From: Calothrix sp. PCC 6303
GTDB lineage: Bacteria > Cyanobacteriota > Cyanobacteriia > Cyanobacteriales > Nostocaceae
Assembly: GCF_000317435.1 (NCBI RefSeq)
Contig: NC_019751.1
Coordinates: forward strand, 5,084,001 to 5,148,000
Reading direction: 5' to 3'
Length of the DNA stretch: 64,000 nucleotides
Position 1 is the stretch's first letter. Every line of letters starts with the position of its first letter. A program made the translations under genes and the position numbers. Below, in pieces: positions 18,311-28,647 of the stretch. The notes beneath the pieces were generated by a model. That model ran no database searches and was not told the origin of the DNA. It worked only from the letters and a program-made list of their open reading frames with translations.

Positions 18311-20023
18311 TTAGTAATAAGTACCAGATTTACGGTAATGAACAGCAGTTGTAGCATGGGGTTGAAGTAGTTTACCGTTGTTGATAGTTGAGTAAATTAC
18401 CCAATGATCGCCACATTCCATCCGTTTAGCGACACAACATTCCAAATATGCGATCGCGTCCATGAGAATCACACAACCATCATCATTGAGGGCAGTTTCA
18501 AAGCCATCAAAGCGTTCTTCTCCAGGGGCAAACTGTTTCCGGAAGTGCTTCATGTACTCTTGGTGATTGTTTTCTGCCAAAATATTTAGCACAAACTTAG
18601 AACCAGGATAAAGCAAATTCTCGATTGCCCGCTCTTTAGCGATCGCTATTGTAATTCCAGGGGGATTAAACGTCGCTTGAGATACCCAAGCACCCATCAT
18701 CGCTGCGGAGATATCACCTTGTTTGGTGGTGATGACACAAACTGAACCTACAATCCGTCCCACAGCTTGTTCCATGGAATTTGCAGCAGGTTGAGGTAAG
18801 CGGAGTTTCCTGGCTTTGCGGAGAATTTGAGCGAAGTCTGTAGCTGCTTCTTCACATTCCTTCAAGGTTTTATCAGATGGTTTGAAGCGAGCGCGGATGG
18901 TTTCAAATCCAAATTTGTATCCGGCTTCTTTGAGTTTACCTTCAATTAAATCAAAGGCTTCACCACTCCAACCATAGGAACCAAATACACCCGCCAACTT
19001 ATTATTATTGCCAACCGATAACACTGTTCCTAACGCTGTGTGTATGGGAGTAGGTGCATGACCCCCAATAGTTGGGGAACCAATAATAAAACCCTCGCAT
19101 CTTTCAACTGCATTCTTAATATCATCAGGTTCGGCAAATTCGCAATTAATTAATTCGACTGCCACACCACCCTTTGTCAGTCCGAGTGCGATCGCTTGTG
19201 CTAAAGTCGCCGTATTCCCGTAAGCGGAAGCATATAACAAAGCTACTTTTATTTCCCGTTCAGCTTGGGAACGACTCCATTCTCCATAGGATTTGGTCAA
19301 CTCCATCAAACCATAGCGTACCAAAGGACCATGACCTACTGCATACATCCGGACTTGGTAATCGGATATTTTCTCCAAAGCCGCTTTGATGTGGTTTGCA
19401 TTGGGAGCCATGACGCTATCGTAATAATAGCGCTGATCTTCTTTGAAGCTGTCCCAATCCTCATCAAAAATATCATCCCCACAAACATGGGCACTAAATA
19501 ATTTATCTGTATAAAGAATTTGGGTTTGTTGATCGTAGGTGCAAAGTCCTTCAGTCCAACGTGGACTAGGTGTAGGAATAAAATTCAACACATGACCTTT
19601 ACCCAAATCGAGGGTTTCTTTCCCCCGCATGGTGAGAATTTTCAACTCTTGGTTTGAGAAAGCAGCCCGTAAATGTGCAGCACCTGGCACCGAAGTCACA
19701 AAGGTTAATTCGGGGGCAATTTCTAATAATGCCCTCATTGTCGCCATCCGGTTGGGACTAAAGTGACCAATCACCACGTAATCAATTGTGGTTAACTCCA
19801 AACAGCGACGTAGGGCTTCTTTATATATATCTGTAAAAGTTTCCGAAGGTGGATCAATAATCGCCGTTTTATCCCCACGAATTACATAGGAATTCGCCGT
19901 AGTTCCACGAGAAAGTGCATACTCAATTTCAAATCGTTGTCTTGTCCAACTGCGTGCCCGTAAAACTGTCGTATTAGTGGCAATTGGTAACACTTGCACG
20001 TCACGAGGATGTTGATCGGTCAT
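18311..20023 (-). CDS. Class C flavodiiron protein, Flv1-type
   Basis: The 570-residue protein has a metallo-beta-lactamase-like domain, a flavodoxin-like domain (ALLYASAYGNTATLA near 300) and a C-terminal flavin reductase domain, as in cyanobacterial class C proteins. The canonical HxExDH ligand motif is replaced by H87-F-S-P-N-R92, and a later His by R (SPRWTEG). This is characteristic of Flv1/Flv2, which work as the partner of a canonical Flv3/Flv4 in NAD(P)H- or ferredoxin-driven O2 reduction to water. I start at ATG 20023. The frame continues upstream only through a GGGAGGTA repeat array coding LPTSLPPY. It lies downstream of the Flv3-type gene. Confidence 0.9.
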   Translation of the reverse strand: MTDQHPRDVQVLPIATNTTVLRARSWTRQRFEIEYALSRGTTANSYVIRGDKTAIIDPPSETFTDIYKEALRRCLELTTIDYVVIGHFSPNRMATMRALLEIAPELTFVTSVPGAAHLRAAFSNQELKILTMRGKETLDLGKGHVLNFIPTPSPRWTEGLCTYDQQTQILYTDKLFSAHVCGDDIFDEDWDSFKEDQRYYYDSVMAPNANHIKAALEKISDYQVRMYAVGHGPLVRYGLMELTKSYGEWSRSQAEREIKVALLYASAYGNTATLAQAIALGLTKGGVAVELINCEFAEPDDIKNAVERCEGFIIGSPTIGGHAPTPIHTALGTVLSVGNNNKLAGVFGSYGWSGEAFDLIEGKLKEAGYKFGFETIRARFKPSDKTLKECEEAATDFAQILRKARKLRLPQPAANSMEQAVGRIVGSVCVITTKQGDISAAMMGAWVSQATFNPPGITIAIAKERAIENLLYPGSKFVLNILAENNHQEYMKHFRKQFAPGEERFDGFETALNDDGCVILMDAIAYLECCVAKRMECGDHWVIYSTINNGKLLQPHATTAVHYRKSGTYY

Positions 20024-20059
20024 AGTGATTTTGGGTGAAGAGATGAGATAGTTTGGATG

Positions 20060-20142
20060 AAGAGGCAGGGAGGTAGGGAGGTAGGGAGGTAGGGAGGTAG
20101 GGAGGTAGGGAGAGCAGGGGAGCAGGGGAGGTAGGGGGAGCT
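20060..20142. repeat. GGGAGGTA tandem array between the two flavodiiron genes
   Basis: At least five near-perfect copies of an 8-mer (GGGAGGTA) are followed by degenerate units with GGGGAGCA. On the minus strand the array reads in frame into flv1 and gives a spurious Pro/Leu-rich extension. Confidence 0.9.
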
Positions 20143-20256
20143 TAGGCAATATAACGCCCTTTGGGCATACCCTGCGGGAAGCAAGCTACAAGAAAGGCTT
20201 TTAGCCTGTCCCCTTGGGACATGAAAACAAGACTTTGAGATTGCTTCCTTGCGTCG

Positions 20257-20294
20257 CAATGACGTAACTGCGTAGTGATTGCGTTAGTCCTGCC
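20257..20294. repeat. Dispersed repeat, second copy near 11803
   Basis: CAATGACGTAACTGCGTAGT and the following GATTGCGT also occur at 11803-11830 in the same orientation, with similar flanks (TCCTG). The stretch upstream (20140-20256) looks like further repeat material. Confidence 0.8.
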
Positions 20295-20350
20295 TTGAAA
20301 GGAGCCTTTTCTCCCTACTCCCTGCCCCAATTCTTCCCTTATCAGACCAT

Positions 20351-22069
20351 TTAGTAGTAATTACCAACCTTGCGGTGACGAACAGCGGTGACACCATCAG
20401 GCTTAGAAACACGACCATCTTGAACGGTACAGTACAAAATCCAATGGTCACTACATTCCATGCTGTCGATAATTTCACATTCCATGTATGCTAAGGCATC
20501 TGTGAGGATCGGACAGCCATTTTTAGCGGTTTGGGTCTTGACATCTCCAAAGCGGTCGGCACCGGGTAATAAGCGCTTGAGGAAGTGACGTTTGAGTTCT
20601 TTGTAGTTACCTTCTTCTAAGGCGTTGAGGACAAATTTGTCACCAACTTGCATGAAAGATTCAATTGCTCGGTCTTTAGCAATCGCGATGGTAAAACCAA
20701 GAGGTTGTAAGCTGGCTTGGGCAACCCAAGATGCTAACATAGCGCTTCTATTACCGTCTTTCTGACTAGTAATGATGTAAAGTCCACTACTAATCCGACC
20801 TAGGGCTTTTTCCATATTTACATCAAGGGATTTTACCTGCTTGATGTTACGTTCGCGGACGAGTCTTTGTCCTAAATCGGTTCCTGCCTCTTCACACAAT
20901 TGATAGGTGTCAGGGTTGGGTGTTTCTCTAATTTTGATGGCAGAGAAACCTTCTTTGATACCCTGTGATGTGAATTTTTGACGGAGACTATCAATTGGTT
21001 CATCATCACCACCAAAAGCTTCAAATAAACCCACAAACTGCTTATCTTTGGCGACAGCTAGGAGGGAACTAATACCTGCTTGGGCTGAGATGTTGCTGCT
21101 AGGAGGCATTCCGATGACGATTCCAGAAGCACGTCCGGCGAGTTCTTGAATTTCTTGGACATCAGCTGTGGTGATATCCATCACTTCTACACCGATACCT
21201 GTTTTCAAGATACCGTGGGAGATGGAATGAGCCAAGCGATCGCTATATCCGTAATCTGCTACATAAAACAAGCCAACAGTGGTTTCTGCCTTGGCTTGGA
21301 TTTGACTCCAATTTTGGTAACGTTCCCGCAAAAAGTCTAAGTGATGGTAAAGTAGGGGTCCATGTCCATTGGCAATCATTTTGATGTCGCCAAGTTCGCC
21401 CATTTTCTTCATCGCGTTAATTAGCGATCGCGCATTTGGTCCCATCAAGCAATCGTAGTAAAATCGAAAATCTGGTTCGATTGCTTCCAAATCCACATCA
21501 AAGGTGTCGTCACTACAATAGTGCATCCCAAAAGCATCGCAAGTATAGAGAGCTTTTGTTTTCTGGTCGAAACTAAATATTGTATCGGGCCAGTGAAGAT
21601 TTGGCGCACTGACAAACTCAATTACATGTCCGTCACCTAAGTCTACCTTGTCCCCAGACTTGACAATCCGCTTAGAAAAGGGGTCATGTACCAGGTTTTC
21701 TAGAAATTGTAACGCCACCTTGGAGGCTAAAACGGTAGCCCTTGGTGCCAGTTGTAATACATCCTCTACCAACCCACTGTGATCGGGTTCAGTGTGGCTG
21801 ACGATGATGTAATCAATTGCCTTGGGGTTAACAAGTGTTTTTAGGGTTTCTAAATATAGGTCGCGGAATTTGCCGTGGGAAGTATCCACCAAGGCAATAC
21901 GATCGCCTTTAATTAGATAGGAATTGTAAGTTGTACCATTTTGCAAGCCAAATTCAATGTCAAAGCGATCGCGGTCCCAATCTAAGGAGCGGATTGCTGT
22001 TGTGTTTGGTGCAATCTCAACAGTTTGTATAGTTAATCGACGTTGAATGTTCTCTGTGAGGACTACCAT
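20351..22069 (-). CDS. Class C flavodiiron protein, Flv3-type
   Basis: The 572-residue protein has the same three-domain layout as its neighbour but with intact diiron ligands: H92-T-E94-P-D96-H97, then LHWPD, CDAFGMHY and NGHGP. The flavodoxin part starts at GLFYVADYGYSD and the flavin reductase part near NMEKALGRISSG. Flv3-type proteins pair with Flv1-type ones to pass electrons from PSI to O2. Anabaena has a vegetative (A) and a heterocyst (B) pair. Direct adjacency in the order flv3 then flv1 resembles the B pair, but I cannot decide. The ATG at 22069 gives a normal N-terminus. Confidence 0.92.
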   Translation of the reverse strand: MVVLTENIQRRLTIQTVEIAPNTTAIRSLDWDRDRFDIEFGLQNGTTYNSYLIKGDRIALVDTSHGKFRDLYLETLKTLVNPKAIDYIIVSHTEPDHSGLVEDVLQLAPRATVLASKVALQFLENLVHDPFSKRIVKSGDKVDLGDGHVIEFVSAPNLHWPDTIFSFDQKTKALYTCDAFGMHYCSDDTFDVDLEAIEPDFRFYYDCLMGPNARSLINAMKKMGELGDIKMIANGHGPLLYHHLDFLRERYQNWSQIQAKAETTVGLFYVADYGYSDRLAHSISHGILKTGIGVEVMDITTADVQEIQELAGRASGIVIGMPPSSNISAQAGISSLLAVAKDKQFVGLFEAFGGDDEPIDSLRQKFTSQGIKEGFSAIKIRETPNPDTYQLCEEAGTDLGQRLVRERNIKQVKSLDVNMEKALGRISSGLYIITSQKDGNRSAMLASWVAQASLQPLGFTIAIAKDRAIESFMQVGDKFVLNALEEGNYKELKRHFLKRLLPGADRFGDVKTQTAKNGCPILTDALAYMECEIIDSMECSDHWILYCTVQDGRVSKPDGVTAVRHRKVGNYY

Positions 22070-22760
22070 TGTTTATCTCCGAGGACTAATCTTCAGCCGT
22101 TTTTTTCTTCCTTTATTTTGCTCATAATTATTTTTGTAAAGTTGTATGGAATTTGTTATTTTGCAAAAGTCAACTTGTATTAGATTTTGCTATTTCTTCG
22201 GATACTTTTTAACTTGTAAACCCTTGGTTTTAATATGTTCTCTATGGACAATAAATTATAGTTAATCATTCGATTTTATCATGTTAATTTTTTCTACGAT
22301 ATTTTCATAAAAATCAAAAAATAGCCAACAAAAACCCCAGCTATTATTAATCGGGGATATAAATACCAATTAAATAAGAGGCAGAGGGGCTTTTTAGCAA
22401 TGGGATATAGAAATCCGATTTGATCATTGTTGGCGCAGCCTGTGCTTTGCACTTAAAAGTTTAAGTATATGCAGGGTGTATTTCATAAATAAAATATGAG
22501 TCCTATATATGATTTATTTTGGATGAAATTATACTCAAGTAAAGTAACAAGTAATAAGTGAAGATTAAAAATTATTTTCTTATTCCTTACTCATTACTTT
22601 AAAGCCGTCGTCGAACGGCGTAGCTGTATATCCCGAATTTTTCGGTAATGATCTATAAATTCAACTCAAATTCTTCTGCACAACTACCCCAAATGTTTGC
22701 GCTTACCCCAACTGCCTACTGCCTCGTTATAACGATACTTTTCAACACCCACGTACTTAT
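22070..22760. other. Gene-free region upstream of the flv3-type gene
   Basis: No ORF is supported. The AT-rich 22070-22320 would hold the flv3 promoter. Around 22544-22605 lie AGTAATAAGTG-type short tandem repeats. 22686-22762 is a dispersed repeat related to 45043-45100 (shared blocks ACCCCAAAT, TTTGCGCT, ATAACGA, TTTTCAA and ACCCAC), which runs up to the stop of the lipoprotein gene. Confidence 0.6.
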
Positions 22761-23231
22761 CTATTCGGGTTGACTACAGTATTTATTTAATTCCGTTGCC
22801 ATGGAATCTGCCTGTTTTGCTGCAACTGAAGCTTTTTGCAAAGACGAGTCGATTTCATCCTTTGCTTTTTGGATGGTTGCTCTTCCATCTACAGAAGGTT
22901 GTGCTGTTTTTGCAGAACCTAATGCTTTAGAGGCTTTCGCAATATTTTGACTTAGGGTTCCAAATACTGTGATAAATTTGGTTTGATAATCTTTTAATTT
23001 TGGGTCTTGGAAATTCAGTTCCTCGGTTTTTTTCGTGACATCCTGTAAATCCTGAGCAAGCTTCCTGCTTGTTGTCACCTGCGAACCTTTATTTTTTTCC
23101 AGCAGCGTTGTTCCTGCATTCACCTGCCTAATTAGTCGCTCGCATTGTGTAACTTTACTATCGTTGCAACTTGTAATTAGAAATATGAAACTGACAGGAA
23201 TTATAAGAATAAATTTACGAGTGGTAAACAT
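22761..23231 (-). CDS. Predicted lipoprotein of unknown function
   Basis: The 156-residue protein has a type II signal: basic start MFTTRKF, a hydrophobic stretch (residues 8-19) and lipobox LITSC with C22. The mature part is helical and rich in K, A and Q (residues 45-145), with coiled-coil character, and ends with a second conserved-looking cysteine (NKYCSQPE). A further Cys lies in TQCERLIRQVN. I recognise no named family. It faces the same way as glgP but sits after the glgP terminator, so it is probably a separate unit. Confidence 0.65.
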   Translation of the reverse strand: MFTTRKFILIIPVSFIFLITSCNDSKVTQCERLIRQVNAGTTLLEKNKGSQVTTSRKLAQDLQDVTKKTEELNFQDPKLKDYQTKFITVFGTLSQNIAKASKALGSAKTAQPSVDGRATIQKAKDEIDSSLQKASVAAKQADSMATELNKYCSQPE

Positions 23232-23326
23232 GGATACCTTATTTGATTAAATCCCAAACAATAGTACCTGATTATTTACGTGTTTTAGTTTTTTTAGAGC
23301 CATAGTTGTGGATTTTCCCAAAAAAT

Positions 23327-23351
23327 AGGACAGGCATTTACAGCCTGTCCT
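23327..23351 (-). terminator. Rho-independent terminator of glgP
   Basis: On the minus strand AGGACAGGC, a 7-base loop and GCCTGTCCT form a perfect 9-bp stem followed by ATTTTTT. It lies 25 bases after the glgP stop. Confidence 0.9.
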
Positions 23352-23375
23352 CAAAATCTCAGTAATACTGAATTA

Positions 23376-25937
23376 TTAATGTGCCCAAACAATTAGCCGG
23401 GGTTCGTAAGCACTGGATAAGTATTTGTGTTTGGGTAATACTCGCAGAGATAAGCCCTGCAAGCCTGATGTATCATAGACTACATCTGCGGTGTAAGTGC
23501 TTAAACCATGGGAGTCGATACCTTGGTTTTCCATGACTACAGATTCGCCGTTGACGATTTCACCACTGGCATCGATGGCACCTTGGTATAATTCTACCTG
23601 TACATCATCCTTGGTTAATGTTGCTAAGTCGATTTTAGCTTGGACGGTGACAGTCTGGTTAACCTTAATATCACTATCAGATGAGACGTTGATATCTTTG
23701 ATTTTGAGATTGTACCAATTTTGGCTAAGTTTATTTTTCCACTCAGCTAGTTCTTTGGCTGGAGCGTAGTTTTCGCTAGTTAGAGTATGATAGCGATCGC
23801 TGGCGTGGAAGTAAGCGCGTTCTGCGTACTCTCCCACCATTCTCGCTGTGTTGAAGAAGGGACAATTTAAGCGAATTGCATCTTTCATTTTAGCAATCCA
23901 ATGCCGAGGTAAACCATCAGCATCACGATCGTAAAATAGGGGAACTACTTCTTTTTCTAGTAAATCGTACAGCGCGTTGGCTTCGATTTCATCTTGATAT
24001 GTCTCATCATCGTACATTTCTCCATGTCCAATTGCCCAACCTGTGCGGACAAAATCGGCTTCATCCCACCAACCATCTAAGACACTTAAGTTAGGCAAAC
24101 CGTTCATTGCAGCTTTCATTCCGCTAGTTCCGGAAGCTTCACGGGGACGACGTGGTGTATTTAACCAGATGTCGCATCCTGCCACCATTAACCGGGAAAT
24201 GTGGATGTCGTAGTTGGGAACGAAAACAATTTGTTTTTCTAAACCTTGTTCGCGGATAAAGTGGTTGATTTCCTGAATCAATTCTTTACCGGGGATATCT
24301 TTAGGGTGTGCTTTTCCAGCAATCACAAATTGAACTTTTCTGTCTTTGTTTGCCAGTAAAATTTTTCTGATTCTTTCGATATCCCGCATCCACAATGTTG
24401 CCCGTTTGTAGGTAGCAAAACGACGGGCAAAACCGATGGTGAAAACTTTAGGATCAAGAACTTCCTGTGCTTGAGCAACTACCGATGAAGAGGCACCGCG
24501 ATCGCGTAAATGCTTCACTAGGTGTTCCCGTACATATAGAATCATATCTAGGCGACATCTTTCATGGTTCCGCCACAATTCTTCATCGGGAATTGCATCC
24601 ATGCGTTCCCACAAAGGACTATCAACTCCTACTGATGACCAGTTTGGTCCTAAATAGCGATCGTACAGTTCCTGGGTCGATTTGGATACACAACTACGGG
24701 CATGAACACCGTTAGTAATGGCACCGATGGGAACTTCTTCTACAGGAACATCTTTCCATAAACCCTGGAACATGTCACGGGAAACTACGCCATGTAGCTG
24801 GGCAACTCCATTGGAGAAGGTTGCCATCTTCAATGCCAAAACCGCCATACTAAAGGCAGAAGCATCATCTTCAGGATTATCTCTGCCCAATTCTAAGAAT
24901 TGCTCTGGGGATAATCCGAATATGTTTCCATAGTAACCCAGGTAGTGTAAAACCTTATCGGGGGAAAATAGATCGATCCCTGCGGGTACGGGAGTATGGG
25001 TTGTAAAGATATTGGAAGAGATTACTAACTGTTTAGCAGTAGCATAACTCAAACCTTTTTCTTGAATCAGGATGCGAGTACGTTCAAGGGCAGAAAATGC
25101 GGCGTGTCCCTCGTTCATATGGTACGCGGTAACTTCGTATCCTAGTGCCTTCAGCAAGCGCACACCACCAATTCCCAACATAATTTCTTGGTGAATCCGC
25201 ATGTCGGTATCACCACCATACAATTGGTCGGTAATATCTTGATCATAGGCGTTGTTTGGTTCGATATTGGTATCCATCATGTAGAGGGGTACCGAACCTA
25301 CTTGAACGCGCCACACACGAGCATATACCTTACGTCCTGGGTAATCAACCTCAATGCGTAGTTCTGAACCATCTGCGTTGCGTTCGAGGTGCAACGGCAT
25401 GTTATGAAAATCGTTGTTGATGTAGCGTTCTTGTTGCCAACCATCAGCGTTGAGGTATTGGGCAAAGTAACCTTGTTGATACAGTAAACCGACACCTAAT
25501 AATGGTAAACCCAGGTCGCTAGCTGATTTGAGGTGATCACCAGCTAGAACCCCCAAACCACCTGAGTAGATGGGTAAACAATCAGTTAAACCAAATTCAG
25601 CGGAGAAATAAGCATAATATTCTTTAGGCTTACCAGTGCGTTGCTTTTGAAACCAAGTCCGTTCTTGAAGATAATCTTCTAGCTGTTGCGCTGCACGTCC
25701 CATTTGAGCGAGAAAGCCCTCATCTTCCACAACTTCAGTGAGCCGATCTTGGCTAATGGTACCAAGCATTGCCACCGGATTGTGGTGACTTGACTCCCAC
25801 AAATCTGGATCTAAACGGCGAAATAAGTCTTTTGATTCAGCATTCCAGTCCCAATGAAGGTTGTACGCTAGTTTCCGTAACGGTTCTAAGCGTTCTGGTA
25901 ATGATGGTGAAACGTTAAAAGTGCGAATAGGCTGCAT
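23376..25937 (-). CDS. glgP: Alpha-glucan (glycogen) phosphorylase, GT35
   Basis: The 853-residue enzyme releases glucose-1-phosphate from glycogen in the cytosol. It belongs to the type with an N-terminal DUF3417-like region (RTFNVSPSLPERLEPLRKLA), then YFSAEFGLTDCLPIYSGGLG, the TNGVH motif, and the PLP-lysine motif GTSGMKAAMNG near residue 607. The length fits this bacterial type (about 850) rather than the MalP type. ATG 25937 starts MQPIRTFN. glgA lies upstream in the same orientation across a 540-bp gap with a long inverted repeat, so the two are close but probably not one transcript. Confidence 0.95.
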   Translation of the reverse strand: MQPIRTFNVSPSLPERLEPLRKLAYNLHWDWNAESKDLFRRLDPDLWESSHHNPVAMLGTISQDRLTEVVEDEGFLAQMGRAAQQLEDYLQERTWFQKQRTGKPKEYYAYFSAEFGLTDCLPIYSGGLGVLAGDHLKSASDLGLPLLGVGLLYQQGYFAQYLNADGWQQERYINNDFHNMPLHLERNADGSELRIEVDYPGRKVYARVWRVQVGSVPLYMMDTNIEPNNAYDQDITDQLYGGDTDMRIHQEIMLGIGGVRLLKALGYEVTAYHMNEGHAAFSALERTRILIQEKGLSYATAKQLVISSNIFTTHTPVPAGIDLFSPDKVLHYLGYYGNIFGLSPEQFLELGRDNPEDDASAFSMAVLALKMATFSNGVAQLHGVVSRDMFQGLWKDVPVEEVPIGAITNGVHARSCVSKSTQELYDRYLGPNWSSVGVDSPLWERMDAIPDEELWRNHERCRLDMILYVREHLVKHLRDRGASSSVVAQAQEVLDPKVFTIGFARRFATYKRATLWMRDIERIRKILLANKDRKVQFVIAGKAHPKDIPGKELIQEINHFIREQGLEKQIVFVPNYDIHISRLMVAGCDIWLNTPRRPREASGTSGMKAAMNGLPNLSVLDGWWDEADFVRTGWAIGHGEMYDDETYQDEIEANALYDLLEKEVVPLFYDRDADGLPRHWIAKMKDAIRLNCPFFNTARMVGEYAERAYFHASDRYHTLTSENYAPAKELAEWKNKLSQNWYNLKIKDINVSSDSDIKVNQTVTVQAKIDLATLTKDDVQVELYQGAIDASGEIVNGESVVMENQGIDSHGLSTYTADVVYDTSGLQGLSLRVLPKHKYLSSAYEPRLIVWAH

Positions 25938-26232
25938 AAGATGTTTGGCGTGTTTGGGAAAAATTCCAGTTCTAGCTATGGGTATTGTTCACTGTCTTCA
26001 TCCAAAGTTGCTAATTTTTTATACTTTTTTTGTGAGCAAATCTTGACTTTGTAAAGTTATGGTAATTATATTGACAATCAGCTTTAGACAAGGTTAATAA
26101 ATACTCCTGATGATTTAATAAGAATGTTTCGTGTTGATGATCTAACTAAATCTTAATGATTTGCTAGCTTTTTACACTGGGGAGCGATCAAAAGTATAGT
26201 TAAGTACAGAATCTGTCATGTGAACATTGAAG

Positions 26233-26450
26233 TTTTAGATCCCCCACTTGTTGAATGATGCCATTGGCGAATAAGGGGTCTTGCCTAGTGCAGCATCGCG
26301 TAAACAACTAGACCATTATTTGAGGATGAAAGGCGCAGTAATAAATGGCTTTCCCTCACTGCCTACTGCATACTCACTACTGTCTTGATCTACTAGGTGT
26401 TACCCCCAATTCGCCAATGGCATCCTTTAAGAAGTCGGGGGTCTAAATTT
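26233..26450. repeat. Long imperfect inverted repeat between glgA and glgP
   Basis: Arm 26233-26280 and arm 26400-26450 are inverted copies. Shared blocks are TTTAGA, CCCCC, ACTT and ATGCCATTGGCGAAT, around a spacer of about 120 bp. The gap 25938-26476 has no gene. The arm start (AGATCCCCCACTT) also appears as a smaller palindrome at 43659-43685, so this is a repeat family. Confidence 0.85.
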
Positions 26451-26476
26451 TCATCTCATGATTAATTCTAAATTAA

Positions 26477-27958
26477 TCAGTTATGTTTATGACGAATAGT
26501 CTCATAAATTTCCACATAATCTTCCGCCGGATACTTCCAAGAATTATCGCATTTCATCCCTTGAATTGCTAAATTGCAGAATAGTTCGGGACTGAGATTA
26601 TATAAATCAATTGCCCTACCCATAGCAGATTCTAAAGCATAATTATCGGTTTCAAAAAACACAAAACCATTACGTTCTTCCGGGGTATGCATCGTATCAT
26701 AATCCCAATCAAACACAGTATTTACTAACCCCCCTACGCCTCTAACAATTGGTACTGTACCGTATTTTAAACCAATCATTTGTGTTAAACCGCAGGGTTC
26801 ATAATTACTCGGAACAACAATCATATCCGCAGCAGCGTAGATCAGATGGGATAATTCCTCATTAAAACCAAGTTCAATATGCACGTCGGGATCATCAGCT
26901 AAAAATTTCTTTTCATGGGCAAACCAACTGTGAATACTGGGTTCAGTTGCTGCACCTAAGAGGACAAATTGTGCTTGTCTTTCCAGTGCGTGGTAAATTG
27001 CATGGTGAACTAAATGGACACCTTTTTGAGCATCTAAACGCCCAATATACGCAATTAAAGGTTTATTGCTATCATCTAAATTCAATCTTTCCCGTAATGC
27101 TTTTTTGTTATAGGCTTTTTGCTCAAAATCTTCTGTTGTATAGTTATTGGGTATATATTTATCAACATCCGGACTCCAAAATTCAAAATCAATTCCATTG
27201 AGAACACCTTGGAACTTGCCTTGATGAATATCTAAAGTATGTCCCAAACCACAATTAATTTCGGTATGTAAAGCTTCCCATGCATGGTGTGGAGAAACAG
27301 TTGTCACAGCATTAGAATAAACAATGCCACCTTTCATCATATTTAGGGCAAAGCCATTAAAATTATCCCGTACTTTGTCGTATTGGAAATAATATTCTGG
27401 ACGATTTAAACCTGTTGCCTTTAAAACTTCGTTACCACAAATTCCTTGATGCTTAAAGTTGTGGATGGTGTAGCAAATTCGCTGATACTCCATACCGTGA
27501 TATTTATACATTTCGTATAGCATCACCGGAATTAAACCAGTTTGCCAGTCGTGACAGTGAATTACATCAGGACATTTGTTACTTTGTTGCAAAAACTGTA
27601 AAGCTGCTTTGCTAAAAAAGGCAAAGCGCATATTGTCATCATCACAACCGTAATAACAACCACGATGGAAGAAATTATCTTCTGAATGTGCCTCAATAAA
27701 AAAACACACCCTGCCATGTACCCAACCACAGTAAACTGAGCAATGAATTTGCCCATCATACCAGGGTACCCACAAGTCTTTGTAGGCATCGTGAATTCCC
27801 CAGATGTGGTCGTAGCGCATACAATCATACATGGGCAGGATTAGCTCAACACAGTGTCCTTGATTTTCTAATTCCCTGCTGAGTCCATACACTACATCAC
27901 CTAACCCCCCTGCTTTGATTACAGGAGCGCATTCTGAGGCAATTTGCACTATGTACAT
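26477..27958 (-). CDS. glgA: Glycogen synthase (GlgA2-like, GT5)
   Basis: The 493-residue enzyme adds glucose from ADP-glucose to glycogen. The ADP-glucose binding signature KAGGLGDVV is at residues 15-23. HCHDWQTGLIP and the C-terminal GT-B half with YIGRLDAQKG and VPSNYEPCGLTQMIGLKYG follow. The start MYIVQIASECAPVIKAGG is that of the cyanobacterial second GlgA type. It is cysteine-rich compared with GlgA1, especially between residues 40 and 110. The start ATG at 27958 is at the conserved beginning. The product works opposite to GlgP. Confidence 0.93.
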   Translation of the reverse strand: MYIVQIASECAPVIKAGGLGDVVYGLSRELENQGHCVELILPMYDCMRYDHIWGIHDAYKDLWVPWYDGQIHCSVYCGWVHGRVCFFIEAHSEDNFFHRGCYYGCDDDNMRFAFFSKAALQFLQQSNKCPDVIHCHDWQTGLIPVMLYEMYKYHGMEYQRICYTIHNFKHQGICGNEVLKATGLNRPEYYFQYDKVRDNFNGFALNMMKGGIVYSNAVTTVSPHHAWEALHTEINCGLGHTLDIHQGKFQGVLNGIDFEFWSPDVDKYIPNNYTTEDFEQKAYNKKALRERLNLDDSNKPLIAYIGRLDAQKGVHLVHHAIYHALERQAQFVLLGAATEPSIHSWFAHEKKFLADDPDVHIELGFNEELSHLIYAAADMIVVPSNYEPCGLTQMIGLKYGTVPIVRGVGGLVNTVFDWDYDTMHTPEERNGFVFFETDNYALESAMGRAIDLYNLSPELFCNLAIQGMKCDNSWKYPAEDYVEIYETIRHKHN

Positions 27959-28647
27959 CCCTAATCCCCACTTAATAAAAGTTTATTTAATAGATCACTC
28001 TAAAGTATATGGGATATGTAGCCAGTGATAAATACCTAGTATTTTTGTATTGATGTAAAGAAGCGCTATATTTACTTCCATCGGTTATGCGATCGCTCAT
28101 CCTGTAAATATTACATCGCATAAGAGACCTCCACAAAAACAAATGCCCAATTGTCATTGCATACAGCACTTGCAGCAGCTATGGGGTACATTCTAAAAGC
28201 TGAAAGCAATGATACGAGAGGGGCAAGGAGAAAAGCTATATGGCATAATAGCCGGAAGCGCTGTAGTTTACTTCCAGGTAGTGGTATGGAGCGAAACGAT
28301 GAAGCATAAGTCCGTTCGCTTTTAGGGTTCCCGCAGGTTAGCAGACACGCTCCGCGTTTCTTGTATACCCAAAGGGCTTTACACAATGACAGCTTTTGGA
28401 CCAATCATTCTGTGGATCTCTCAAAGTTGTGTTAACATCGAAAAATTATTAACCCCTTGCTGTTATGGGAATATTTGGCACTCTCAGCAGCCATAGGCTG
28501 CCATAAATAGCTTTGGTTTTCACAAAGACACAAAAAATATATATCTTCGTCATAGGAAAATAACTTCTAGATTGCATACTTGATTGAAGCTACCTCAAGG
28601 TGGTGAAGAATAATATTTTTTGATTTAGTCTAATTAAGGAATAATTT
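27959..28647. other. Gene-free region between glgA and the DUF1361 gene
   Basis: This 689-bp divergent gap would hold both promoters. The middle (28170-28390) contains GC-richer repeat-like blocks, such as GGAAGCGCTGTAG. An AAGGAA sequence 13 bases before 28648 can serve as ribosome binding site for the next gene. No RNA gene was recognised. Confidence 0.5.

Noticed and set aside
20024-20149. N-terminal extension of the Flv1-type protein
   Set aside because: It is the translation of the GGGAGGTA array; the conserved N-terminus starts at ATG 20023.
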